From: an uncultured Armatimonadota bacterium
GTDB lineage: Bacteria; Armatimonadota; Fimbriimonadia; Fimbriimonadales; Fimbriimonadaceae
Direction of reading: 5' to 3'
Assembly (NCBI GenBank): GCA_903927025.1
Contig: CAIYLG010000035.1
Coordinates: 1-64,000, forward strand
DNA length: 64,000 nucleotides
Position numbers and translations under genes: made by a program. Shown in pieces: positions 54,388-63,111 of the stretch; within the stretch, counting starts at the first letter, position 1, and every line of letters starts with the position of its first letter. The notes under the pieces are model-generated. The model did not search any database. It was not told the origin of the DNA and saw only the letters and a list, made by a program, of their open reading frames with translations.

Positions 54388-54514
54388 GCCTGAATGTTCT
54401 ATTGGAAATTCAGCCAATTCATTCGCCCATCTCGCATACCGATTTTCGGATCCGCGAACTGACCTTATTTGCTCAGCCGCAATTTTCACGCCTTCTCACT
54501 GAAGAGAGAAATCT

Positions 54515-55525
54515 ATGACTCGTACCAATCAATCCACAAAAGCCTTCACGCTCATTGAGCTTCTGGTCGTCATCGCAATTATCGCGATCCTCGCCGCAAT
54601 TCTTTTCCCGGTTTTTGCTCAGGCAAAGGCCGCCGCAAAGAAGACCGCTTCCCTCAGCAATGTCAAGCAGCTCGGTACCGCTTTCCAGATGTACTCGAAC
54701 GACTATGACGATCACCTCAGCGACTCTGAGCATGGCAGCGGCGGAGCCAACAACACCGACCTGACCAACTGGGCCGCCACCAACTACCCATATGTGAAGA
54801 GTGGCACCACCTATACTGCCGGAGACGGATCTCAGCAGACACAGGCCTGCAACGGTCTGTATCAGGACGTCGCTGCTCCTCAGTGCTCCACCGTTCAGAA
54901 CCCAGCGGGACCCGTTGGTGCACTTCACCAGGGCGCACCGTTGTATCAGCAGGGTTTCAGCTACGGCGTTAACGCAAACGCGATGCCGGTCAACGACTAT
55001 AGCGACGTCTATCAGTCTTCAGGCCTCACGCCAAGCACACCGATTTCGATCAGCCAGCTTGAGTCGCCTACCGACAAGATTCTCCTCATGCCCAAGGGTA
55101 TGAACTTCTTCAACCCTCCTGGACAGTTCTGGAGCTACCCGTACTTCGTCGTTGTCGAGTCACAGTATCTCGGCGCGGGCACCACGAGAGTCAGCACTGC
55201 CGGCGGCGGCAGCGGCGCTTGGGTCGGTCCAGACGGAGACGACTCAGCCAATCCTCAGGTTGGAACGACGTTGCCTGACGGCTTCGTTGTCAAGGCCGAA
55301 TACGACACAGACTGCAATGCAGCCACCTCGGGCAACTGGGAGTGCGCCTCGCACGCTCGGTATCGATACAACAACTCCATGGTTGTGTCGTATGCCGACT
55401 CTCACGCCAAGGCAGTCAACAAGGGCGGGCTCCAGTGGTTCAAGAACCTCTACGTGAACAACCCTGGCCTCAGCACGACTTACTGGAACAACTGGCAGTT
55501 CCAGTTCGACAAGAACATTCAGTAA
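54515..55525 (+). CDS. Prepilin-type N-terminal methylation protein (DUF1559-like), copy 2
   Basis: A 336-residue pseudopilin-like protein with GAAGAGAG 9 bp before ATG. The prepilin site is in STKA^[12 protein letters not shown], followed by [19 protein letters not shown]. The exterior domain is rich in Tyr, Ser, Asn and Gly, with [14 protein letters not shown] and the C-terminal [21 protein letters not shown], the usual DUF1559-like ending. It is upstream of two halogenase-like genes on the same strand but separated from them by a strong terminator. Confidence 0.88.
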   Translation: MTRTNQSTKAFTLIELLVVIAIIAILAAILFPVFAQAKAAAKKTASLSNVKQLGTAFQMYSNDYDDHLSDSEHGSGGANNTDLTNWAATNYPYVKSGTTYTAGDGSQQTQACNGLYQDVAAPQCSTVQNPAGPVGALHQGAPLYQQGFSYGVNANAMPVNDYSDVYQSSGLTPSTPISISQLESPTDKILLMPKGMNFFNPPGQFWSYPYFVVVESQYLGAGTTRVSTAGGGSGAWVGPDGDDSANPQVGTTLPDGFVVKAEYDTDCNAATSGNWECASHARYRYNNSMVVSYADSHAKAVNKGGLQWFKNLYVNNPGLSTTYWNNWQFQFDKNIQ

Positions 55526-55551
55526 GTAGGAAGACTGGAAGTTTGACCCAT

Positions 55552-55592
55552 GCGGACAGGCTCGCTTAGCGGTGCCTGTCCGCTGTTTTTTT
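55552..55592 (+). terminator. Intrinsic terminator after prepilin copy 2
   Basis: GCGGACAGGC (55552-55561) pairs with GCCTGTCCGC (55574-55583) in a 10-bp perfect stem followed by a run of T. It lies 27 bp after the stop and only 38 bp before the next ATG, so the halogenase-like gene needs its own promoter or read-through. Confidence 0.88.
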
Positions 55593-55629
55593 GTCCAAAG
55601 ACAATGCAAGGTAGTGTGAATCAGCGACG

Positions 55630-57318
55630 ATGAAGTGCGATGTAGCGATTATTGGCGGCGGACCTGCTGGCGCCACGGTGGGGACGCTCCTCAAGAAGTT
55701 CAACCCAGACCTTGATGTGGTCATCCTCGAGCGGGAGAAATTCCCTAGGGACCACGTAGGAGAGAGTCTGTTGCCCGCAGTGACTGGAGTGCTCGATGAA
55801 ATGGGAGTTTGGGATGCGGTTGAGGCAGCAAACTTCCCGATCAAGCTTGGGGCCACTTATCGTTGGGGAAAGCACACCGACGACGACTTGTACTACTTCC
55901 ACTTCCTTCCAGAAGGAAAGTTCACGCAGACCGAACGCCCCGGAAAGTACACCGGCCAGCGCAGACAGACGACGTTTCAAGTCGACCGCTCGGTGTACGA
56001 CAAGCTTCTGCTGGATCATGCAAAGTCGATGGGATGCCGCGTTTACGAGCAGTCTCGGGTCACCCAAGTCTTAAGTGAAGGTGACCGAATCGAGGGCCTT
56101 CAAACCTACCTTCATGGAAGCGACGAGATTGAGACGATCACGGCAACAACGTACGTGGACGCATCCGGCGGAGAAAGCATCGTGCGCAAAACGATGGGTG
56201 TTGAAGTAGAGTCGCCTACTCTCCTTCGGAATATCGCCATTTGGGATTACTGGCACAACACCGAGTGGGCAGAAAAGATTGGTGTGGGAGGCACGTATGT
56301 GTACGTACTCAGCATCAACTATGGGTGGATCTGGTTCATCCCTCTCGGCCCAACTCGGACCTCGATTGGCTTCATCACTTCCGCCGAGTACTACCGAAAG
56401 TCTGGGAAGACCACCGAGGAACTGTACACCGAGGCGATCGCGACTCAGCCTCTGGTGCGTTCCCTCACCCAGAACGCAACACGGGAGAACCGACTCGAGG
56501 CGACCAAGGACTGGAGCTTTGTGGCGGACCGCCTGTACGGTGATAACTGGTTCCTAGCAGGCGATGCCTGCGGCTTTGCAGACCCGATCCTGGCAGCCGG
56601 ATTAACCCTCGCCCAGATCGGCGCAAGGCGAGTTGCGTACTCCATTCTGGAGATCGAGAAAGGTGAAGTTGAGCCTGAGTGGGTGAAGTCTCAGTTCAAC
56701 CGCATCCAGCGACGAAATACGCTCAACCACATCCGGTTCGCTGACTATTGGTATTCCGCCAACGAGCAGTTCTCCGATCTCAAGGAGTACTGCTCCGAGA
56801 TCGCCAAGGGCGCCGGGCTCAGCCTCGATGCGGACGCCGCGTTTCAGTGGCTGGGTACGGGTGGCTTTGCTGACGAGCTCAATGGACTTCCCTTCTCCGG
56901 CACGTACACCCTTACGGCCATCAAAGCGTTCACGAGCCGATTTGGAAACAAGGACACAAGCTGGTTTGTGTACGACAATAACCTGTTCGACCTCAACCTT
57001 GAGGGCGCGATCCAGGAAACGGTCGCCATTTACGAGGAGGGTCGCGTACGCCAGCTCCAGTGCCTCAAGAAGGGCGACCAGATTTGGCCGCTCAACGGCA
57101 TCTACCGGTGCATCTATCGCGCCTTCAAGAGCGGCGAGCGAGAGATTCAGCTTCTTGCCGAGCGATTCGTGTTCGAAATGCAGAAGGACCGCATGCCGAT
57201 GTCCCAAGATTTAGCGCGGGTTTGCCTTGAGGCGCTTGAGGCGCTTGTTACCGAGGGATGGGTTTCGGCTTCCTACGATCCGTCGCTTCCCTTGCTGGAT
57301 GTTGGGCGAGAAGGATAG
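55630..57318 (+). CDS. Flavin-dependent halogenase-like oxidoreductase (paralogue B)
   Basis: A 562-residue FAD protein. GGGPAGAT at 9-16, PRDHVGESLLP at 39-49, NFPIKLGATYRWG at 69-81 with K72 at the halogenase lysine position, and WIWFIP at 233-238. The third motif reads FADPILAAG (about 316-324), so the conserved Ser is Ala here, unlike in paralogues A and C. The long C-terminal domain (about 340-560) is helical, with HIRFADYWYSANEQFSDLK. No flavin reductase is adjacent. It is adjacent to copy C, in the same direction, 101 bp apart. Confidence 0.75.
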   Translation: MKCDVAIIGGGPAGATVGTLLKKFNPDLDVVILEREKFPRDHVGESLLPAVTGVLDEMGVWDAVEAANFPIKLGATYRWGKHTDDDLYYFHFLPEGKFTQTERPGKYTGQRRQTTFQVDRSVYDKLLLDHAKSMGCRVYEQSRVTQVLSEGDRIEGLQTYLHGSDEIETITATTYVDASGGESIVRKTMGVEVESPTLLRNIAIWDYWHNTEWAEKIGVGGTYVYVLSINYGWIWFIPLGPTRTSIGFITSAEYYRKSGKTTEELYTEAIATQPLVRSLTQNATRENRLEATKDWSFVADRLYGDNWFLAGDACGFADPILAAGLTLAQIGARRVAYSILEIEKGEVEPEWVKSQFNRIQRRNTLNHIRFADYWYSANEQFSDLKEYCSEIAKGAGLSLDADAAFQWLGTGGFADELNGLPFSGTYTLTAIKAFTSRFGNKDTSWFVYDNNLFDLNLEGAIQETVAIYEEGRVRQLQCLKKGDQIWPLNGIYRCIYRAFKSGEREIQLLAERFVFEMQKDRMPMSQDLARVCLEALEALVTEGWVSASYDPSLPLLDVGREG

Positions 57319-57419
57319 TCACGGAGTACCCGACTCGAGCAGTTTCTCAGGTCAGTAAAATTCCCTATAGCGCAACACTCTTGTAGCGTCTATACTCGCA
57401 CCTAGGAAGGTTAAACACG

Positions 57420-59114
57420 ATGACGTGTGATGTTGCCATTATCGGCGGCGGCCCAGCTGGGGCAACCGTCGGAACACTGCTTAAAAAGTACAGTCCAAAG
57501 TTGGACGTCCTAATCATAGAGAGAGCCCAGTTCCCCCGCGACCACGTGGGTGAGAGCTTGTTGCCAGCCGTGCCCCGGATTCTCCACGAGATGGGAGTTT
57601 GGGATAAGGTCGAGGCCGCCAACTTCCCCATCAAATTAGGCGCCACTTATCGATGGGGGAAGCAATCCGATCAGGATCTCTACTACTTCCACTTTTTGCC
57701 GGGCGGCAAGTTCACGGAGACCCAGCGCCCCGGGCATTACTCAGGCGAGCGAGCGAGAACCACCTTTCAGGTCGACCGATCTATTTACGACAAGATCCTC
57801 CTCGATCATGCGGAAGAGATGGGGTGTCGGGTTCACCAGCGATCCAAAGTTGTGGAAGTCAAGCGTATGGGCGACCGCATCGACGGTCTCACAGTTTGGT
57901 TTGATGGAGAGTCCGAACCAGAGTCGGTTGAGGCACGCTATTACATCGACGCATCGGGCGGAGAAAGCATTGTCCGCAAAACTATGGGAGTCGAGATCGA
58001 CAGCCCAACGCTGCTCCGGAACATCGCGATGTGGGATTACTGGCACAACGCAGAGTGGGCGGAAAAGGTCGGTGTCGATGGAACGTACGTTCGCATTCTG
58101 AGCTTAGGCTATGGCTGGCTGTGGTTCATTCCACTAGGCCCCACACGTACATCCATCGGATTTATCACCGCGGCGGACTACTACAAAAAGTCGGGCAAGT
58201 CCACTGAAGAGCTCTATCTTGAGGCGATTGCAAACGAGCCGATCGTACGTGAGCTGACTCAAAACGCGACGCGCGAGGATCGCTTGGAAGCGACCAAGGA
58301 TTGGAGCTTTGTCGCGGAACGGCTGTACGGTGAAAACTGGTTCCTCGCCGGCGACGCCGGAGGATTCGCAGACCCAATTCTCTCTGCGGGCCTTACGCTG
58401 GCTCAAGTCGGTGCGCGGAGAATCGCCTACACGATTCTGGAAACCGAGCGCGGCGAACTGGATCCTCATTGGACTCGTGATCAATTCGACACCATTCAGA
58501 GAGCCAATATCAGAAACCATATTCGGTTTGCGGACTACTGGTATTCGGCCAACCAACAGTTTACGGACCTCAAGGACTATTGCTCCGAGATCGCAAAGAG
58601 CTCTGGTCTCACCCTAGATGCGGACGCTGCATTCCAATGGCTCGGTACGGGGGGCTTTACCGATGACTTCACTGGGGTGCCTCATTCAGGAACGTACACC
58701 CTCACGTCGATTAAAGCGTTCACGTCCCGATTCAGCGAAGACCCGGCGAAGTGGTACGTCTATGAGAACAATCTCTTCGAGTTGAATACGGACGGAGCCG
58801 ATCCCGACACAGTGGCGATGTTCGATGAGGGGCGAATCTATCGAGTCGATTGCCTGAGACGCGATTCAAAGGTATGGGCAATGATCGGCGTCTATCACTG
58901 CATCTTCAAAGCCCTCTCGGCAGAGCGTGAGATTCTTCCGCTAACAGAGCGGTTCATCTTCGAAATGAAGAAACTGGGAATGCCCATTTCTCCCTTCATG
59001 ACCAGGCTCTGTCTTGAGGCGCTGGAAGGACTGATCACGGAAGGATGGATCAAAGCCTCCTACGACTCATCGCTGCCCCTCTTAGATCGAGGGATAAAGC
59101 AACAAAGCGCGTGA
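57420..59114 (+). CDS. Flavin-dependent halogenase-like oxidoreductase (paralogue C)
   Basis: A 564-residue FAD protein closely similar to B over its whole length. GGGPAGAT at 9-16, K72 in NFPIKLGATYRWG, WLWFIP at 233-238 and an intact FADPILSAG. AGGAAGG lies about 12 bp before the ATG. The 101-bp gap to B has a TATACT (57391-57396) and could contain a promoter. Because C keeps the Ser that B lacks, the two copies may have diverged in activity. A terminator follows at 59203. Confidence 0.75.
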   Translation: MTCDVAIIGGGPAGATVGTLLKKYSPKLDVLIIERAQFPRDHVGESLLPAVPRILHEMGVWDKVEAANFPIKLGATYRWGKQSDQDLYYFHFLPGGKFTETQRPGHYSGERARTTFQVDRSIYDKILLDHAEEMGCRVHQRSKVVEVKRMGDRIDGLTVWFDGESEPESVEARYYIDASGGESIVRKTMGVEIDSPTLLRNIAMWDYWHNAEWAEKVGVDGTYVRILSLGYGWLWFIPLGPTRTSIGFITAADYYKKSGKSTEELYLEAIANEPIVRELTQNATREDRLEATKDWSFVAERLYGENWFLAGDAGGFADPILSAGLTLAQVGARRIAYTILETERGELDPHWTRDQFDTIQRANIRNHIRFADYWYSANQQFTDLKDYCSEIAKSSGLTLDADAAFQWLGTGGFTDDFTGVPHSGTYTLTSIKAFTSRFSEDPAKWYVYENNLFELNTDGADPDTVAMFDEGRIYRVDCLRRDSKVWAMIGVYHCIFKALSAEREILPLTERFIFEMKKLGMPISPFMTRLCLEALEGLITEGWIKASYDSSLPLLDRGIKQQSA

Positions 59115-59202
59115 AGGGCCGAAATTTCGCGATTCGGTCTCAAATGGTCATACCAAACGCGAGCAGGAACACGTCTCTCTGGAACACAATAGCTTCTAAG
59201 CG

Positions 59203-59234
59203 AAAAATGCGGGGCCAAAAATCCCCGCATTTTT
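59203..59234. terminator. Bidirectional intrinsic terminator
   Basis: AAAAATGCGGGG pairs with CCCCGCATTTTT in a 12-bp perfect stem with an 8-nt loop, A-rich on one side and T-rich on the other. It closes the halogenase-like pair. The rest of the 380-bp gap up to 59494 is leader and promoter region of the ABC importer. Confidence 0.88.
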
Positions 59235-59338
59235 CTGTGTAAAGGTGCGCCGCGCGGCGGTTGCACGGAAAGACTTTGTGGAGTGGTCGTTTTGACAGCT
59301 CAAGGTCGCTACAATACGTTGAATCTCGAACTGTCGTT

Positions 59339-59354
59339 AAGACCATGCGGTCTT
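59339..59354 (+). promoter_or_regulatory. Inverted repeat upstream of the sugar ABC importer
   Basis: AAGACC-ATGC-GGTCTT, 6-bp arms, about 140 bp before the binding-protein start. It is followed by CTTGC...GCAAG (about 59352-59368). These may be operator or leader hairpins controlling the importer. Support is symmetry only. Confidence 0.3.
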
Positions 59355-59494
59355 GCGGAAGCGGCAAGAGAAAGAGGTTTTGGGGAGATATGGGAAACCC
59401 TATCTCCATGGGCGCGCGGAAATCTCGCGCTCAGGTTTGTGATCGGTACCGATCTGCAAAAGCGGAATCGGCGGACAACAGGAGGAATCGAAGA

Positions 59495-60532
59495 ATGCGT
59501 TTCAAAGGAGCAGCGTTGCTGGCAGGTCTTGCCACGCTCGTCATGGCAGGTTGCGGCTCGGGAGGCGACACCGCCTCGAATTCGAGCAGTGCATCGGGCA
59601 CTTCCGCCGGTGGTGGAACCGACTCGAGCAAGAAAGCGCTCACGATTGCCGTTATTCCAAAGGGTTCAACCCACGAGTACTGGAAGTCGGTGAAAGCGGG
59701 AGCAGATGCGGCTGGCAAAGAGCTAGGCGTGACGATCCAGTTCAAGGGTCCTCTCAAAGAGGACGATAAGGTCGACCAGATTAAGACGGTTGAAGACTTC
59801 ACGACCGCCAAGGTGGACGGAATCGTCCTCGCTCCACTTGATGACCAGGCTCTTGTGAAGCCGGTCCATGAGGCAGTCGGCCAGACAATTCCGGTTGTCA
59901 TCATCGACTCCGCTCTCAAGTCAACTGAGTTCGTCAGCTTCGTTTCCACGGACAACGAAAAGGGTGGCGCGATGGCAGGCGAAGAGATGGTGAAGGAACT
60001 TGGCGACAAGGGCAGCATCATCGTTCTTCGGTACCAAAAGGGATCAGCCAGCACGGATGAGCGAGAAAAGGGATTCTTGGACGTCATTGCCAAGCACCCT
60101 GGAATCAAGGTACTGAGCTCAAACGAAGAGGCAGGATCTACCGTGGACTCCGCTCAGAAGAAGTCTGAGAGCCTCCTCGGGGCGTTCAAGAACCCAGACG
60201 GTTCCCTCCAGGCTCAGGGCATCTACTGCCCCAACGAGTCCAGCACCTTCGGAATGCTCCGCGTGCTTGAGGAGAACAAGTGGGCTGGCAAAGTCAAGTT
60301 CGTTGGCTTCGACTCCTCACCCAAGCTCATCGAGGGTCTGACCGCTGGCGAGATCAATGCGCTGGTCGTTCAGGACCCATATAACATGGGCTACCAGAGC
60401 GTGAAGACGGTCGTCGCCGCCATCAACAAGAAGACGGTTGAAAAGCGGATCGATACCGGTGCAACTCTCGTCACCAAAGCGAACATGGGCGAGGAAAAGA
60501 TCGCCAAGCTCATCAATCCGCCGAAGGAGTAA
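59495..60532 (+). CDS. Sugar ABC transporter substrate-binding lipoprotein (RbsB-like)
   Basis: A 345-residue periplasmic binding protein of the ribose/galactose cluster. ATG 59495 has AGGAGG 9 bp upstream. The lipoprotein signal ends LVMAGC (Cys at about residue 20), then a Ser/Gly linker. The binding domain begins ALTIAVIPKGSTHEYWKSVKAG. Family blocks are VDGIVLAPLDDQALVKPV, VIIDSALKST, FVGFDSSPKLIEGL and the C-terminal ALVVQDPYNMGYQSV. It is first in the operon with the ATPase and permease. The ligand, probably a pentose or related sugar, is not determinable. Confidence 0.93.
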   Translation: MRFKGAALLAGLATLVMAGCGSGGDTASNSSSASGTSAGGGTDSSKKALTIAVIPKGSTHEYWKSVKAGADAAGKELGVTIQFKGPLKEDDKVDQIKTVEDFTTAKVDGIVLAPLDDQALVKPVHEAVGQTIPVVIIDSALKSTEFVSFVSTDNEKGGAMAGEEMVKELGDKGSIIVLRYQKGSASTDEREKGFLDVIAKHPGIKVLSSNEEAGSTVDSAQKKSESLLGAFKNPDGSLQAQGIYCPNESSTFGMLRVLEENKWAGKVKFVGFDSSPKLIEGLTAGEINALVVQDPYNMGYQSVKTVVAAINKKTVEKRIDTGATLVTKANMGEEKIAKLINPPKE

Positions 60533-60549
60533 ATCTCCTTCATTCCAAG

Positions 60550-60589
60550 ACGCCGCTCGGGAATCCACGTGATCTCCAGCGGCGTTTTC
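60550..60589 (+). terminator. Hairpin between binding protein and ATPase genes
   Basis: ACGCCGCT (60550-60557) pairs with AGCGGCGT (60578-60585), followed by TTTTC. It lies in the 109-bp gap inside the operon and could be a partial terminator or an RNA-stabilising hairpin that keeps the binding protein in excess. Confidence 0.6.
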
Positions 60590-60641
60590 ACCAAGGCTTC
60601 TCCGCTTCCCGCACTGATGCGCCACCCCTTTTAACCTTCGT

Positions 60642-62108
60642 ATGTCCTCGTTCCTTTCCATGTCCGGAATCTGCAAAGAGTTTGGTGCCACCAAAGCGCT
60701 CGACAAAGTTGATCTTCATGTCGAGAAGGGTGAGGTCCATGCACTTGTGGGCGAAAACGGCTCTGGAAAGAGCACGCTCATGCGTATCCTCTCCGGCGCC
60801 GAATTCTCTGATTCCGGTCAGATCACGCTTGGTGGAGAGCCCTATGCTCCCAAAAACCCGATTCAGGGCCGCCGCGCCGGAATCGCCATGATTTATCAGG
60901 AGCTTTCGCTCTGCCCAGATCTGTCAACCGCTGAAAACATCATGCTGGGTCTAGAGGTTCAGAACCTAGGGATCATTGACCGCAAGACCACGCGGAAGAT
61001 CACCCAAGACGCCCTCCACTTGCTCGGCATCGATGATGTCAATGTCGATGCCCCCGTCAAATCTCTGCCCATCGCGATGCGGCAGCTCATCGAAATCGCC
61101 CGTGCCGTCGCCCTAGACTCTCGAGTGGTTGTGCTCGACGAGCCGACGAGCAGCTTAACTCAAGCCGACACCGAGCGCCTGTTCAACGTCGTCGAGATCC
61201 TCAAGAACAAAGGCACGTCCGTCATCTACATTTCTCACTTCCTGGATGAGATCAAGCGGATCTGCGATCGGATGACAGTGTTGCGAGACGGTGTCAACGT
61301 TGGCGTGAAGAGGGTTGACGAAGTAGACGCAGACGGTATCGTCGCCATGATGGTCGGTCGTCGAATCGACACCATCTATCCTCGCTCCCCACGTAAGCAG
61401 GGCGAAGTGCTTTTGGATATCAGTTCCCTTCACGGACGAACGAAACCCGAAGATGCGAGCTTTACGCTTCACAAAGGCGAGGTCCTAGGAATCGCCGGGC
61501 TCAACGGCTCCGGCCGCACCGAGCTTCTGAGATGTATTTTCGGCCTGGACGCGGTGAAGAGCGGACGAATTCGCGTCGGGCACATTGAGGGCAAGGCTCG
61601 CCCTGCTGAGCGGTGGAAAGAAGGTGTGGGAATGCTCAGCGAAGATCGAAAGCTGGAAGGGCTGGCCCTGCGGATGTCAATCGCAGACAACATGACGATT
61701 ACCAAACTTCCCGCGATCGTTTCGAACGCCAAGCAAGAAGAGGAAGCGGCAGGTTGGATCACCAAGATGAAGGTGAAGTGTCAGGGCCCTAAACAGGCCA
61801 TCGGGGAACTCTCAGGCGGAAACCAGCAGAAGGTCGCGATCGCAAGGCTGCTGTATCACGGCGTTGATGTGATGCTTCTAGATGAGCCGACCCGAGGAAT
61901 TGATGTTGGAAGCAAGGAGCAGATATACGCGTTGATTGATGAACTGGCCCTAGAGGGCATGGCAGTATTGATGGTCAGCAGCTACCTTCCGGAGCTGCTT
62001 GGAACTTGTGACCGCATCGCAGTGATGCACAAAGGAAAACTGGGCCGCGCAGTTCCGGTTGAGGAAACCAATGCAGAGGCAATTATTCGTGAGGCGGCAG
62101 GCGCGTGA
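60642..62108 (+). CDS. Sugar ABC transporter double ATPase (RbsA/MglA-like)
   Basis: A 488-residue protein with two nucleotide-binding domains, energising carbohydrate uptake. Domain 1 has Walker A GENGSGKSTLM, a signature region reading LPIAMRQLIEIARA (typically degenerate in this family) and Walker B VVVLDEPTSSL. Domain 2 has the degenerate Walker A GLNGSGRTELL, an intact LSGGNQQKVAIA signature and Walker B VMLLDEPTRGIDVG. The stop overlaps the permease start by 4 nt (62105-62108). Confidence 0.95.
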   Translation: MSSFLSMSGICKEFGATKALDKVDLHVEKGEVHALVGENGSGKSTLMRILSGAEFSDSGQITLGGEPYAPKNPIQGRRAGIAMIYQELSLCPDLSTAENIMLGLEVQNLGIIDRKTTRKITQDALHLLGIDDVNVDAPVKSLPIAMRQLIEIARAVALDSRVVVLDEPTSSLTQADTERLFNVVEILKNKGTSVIYISHFLDEIKRICDRMTVLRDGVNVGVKRVDEVDADGIVAMMVGRRIDTIYPRSPRKQGEVLLDISSLHGRTKPEDASFTLHKGEVLGIAGLNGSGRTELLRCIFGLDAVKSGRIRVGHIEGKARPAERWKEGVGMLSEDRKLEGLALRMSIADNMTITKLPAIVSNAKQEEEAAGWITKMKVKCQGPKQAIGELSGGNQQKVAIARLLYHGVDVMLLDEPTRGIDVGSKEQIYALIDELALEGMAVLMVSSYLPELLGTCDRIAVMHKGKLGRAVPVEETNAEAIIREAAGA

Positions 62109-63109
62109 TCAAGCAGCTTAAAAATTCTTCTATTTTCAACCTCGCTGGGCTGGTTATCGCCTGGTTTATTATCTTCGGCTTCTTTGCTTGGAAAGGGCCG
62201 CCCACCTTCCACAGCCTGGACAATCTTGAGACGATGGCCCGCCAGGGAACCATTGTTTCCATTGCCACGCTGGGAATGACCTGCATCATTATTTGCGGTG
62301 GAATCGACCTTTCCGTAGGCTCAGTTGTCGCATTTGTCGGTGTCGTAATCGCCGCTTTGCTGGTGTCAGGCAAATCCCCATGGATCGCCCTGCTCGGCGG
62401 AGTTGCCGCCGGAGGGGTCTGCGGACTGTTCAATGGCATCCTCATCACCCGAGTGAAGGTCGTTCCGTTTATCGTTACCCTTGGCACCATGCTCATCGTT
62501 CGCGGCGGTGCAAAGTGGGTTGCAAACGACAAGTCGATCAACCCGTTGCCGAACTGGCTGGACGACATCATTTCGCGTCCTCCGAAGGTAGAAGGCAAGC
62601 CAGCCGGTGGTTTTGTCGGCGCAGTCTTTTCTGGAGTGACTCACCTCTTCCCAGTCGGCGTTTGGCTTTTGCTGTTCCTGGCGCTGATGGTCTCTCTGAT
62701 GCTGAAGCGCACGCGCTTCGGACGCCATATTGTGGCGGTAGGCTCCAACGAGCAGGCAGCTCGGCTGTGCGGCGTACCGGTTGAGCGTGTAAAGGTCCTC
62801 GTCTATATGTTGGGGGGAATGTTCTTTGGTCTCAGCGGGCTGATGACGTTCTCTCGACTGACGCTCGCCGACCCAACCGTGGCTCAGGGCCTGGAACTTG
62901 ACGTGATTGCCGCCGTCGTCATCGGTGGCGCGAGCCTCAACGGTGGACAGGGTTCCGTCCTGGGCTCCCTACTCGGCGCCTGGATCATGACAACTATCAG
63001 CACTGGTTGTTCGATGATGGGCTGGAGCACCTTTGTGGAGCAGATCGTCACAGGCGCGATCATCATCATCTCGGTGGCGATTGACCGGATGCGGGTCCGA
63101 AAGGACTAA
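62105..63109 (+). CDS. Sugar ABC transporter permease (RbsC-like)
   Basis: A 334-residue inner-membrane permease starting at GTG 62105. Eight to ten hydrophobic helices and the family block GGIDLSVGSVVAFVGV (about residues 64-79) and GSNEQAARLCGVPVERVKV, the coupling region. It forms the channel of the importer with the preceding ATPase and binding protein. The next gene is on the opposite strand and converges 2 bp away. Confidence 0.95.
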   Translation: MIKQLKNSSIFNLAGLVIAWFIIFGFFAWKGPPTFHSLDNLETMARQGTIVSIATLGMTCIIICGGIDLSVGSVVAFVGVVIAALLVSGKSPWIALLGGVAAGGVCGLFNGILITRVKVVPFIVTLGTMLIVRGGAKWVANDKSINPLPNWLDDIISRPPKVEGKPAGGFVGAVFSGVTHLFPVGVWLLLFLALMVSLMLKRTRFGRHIVAVGSNEQAARLCGVPVERVKVLVYMLGGMFFGLSGLMTFSRLTLADPTVAQGLELDVIAAVVIGGASLNGGQGSVLGSLLGAWIMTTISTGCSMMGWSTFVEQIVTGAIIIISVAIDRMRVRKD

Positions 63110-63111
63110 CC

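Noticed and set aside
59292-59315. TTGACA followed by TACAAT before the sugar importer
   Set aside because: The spacer is only 12 nt, too short for a sigma-70 promoter. A 17-nt spacing gives only a poor -10 (TACGTT).
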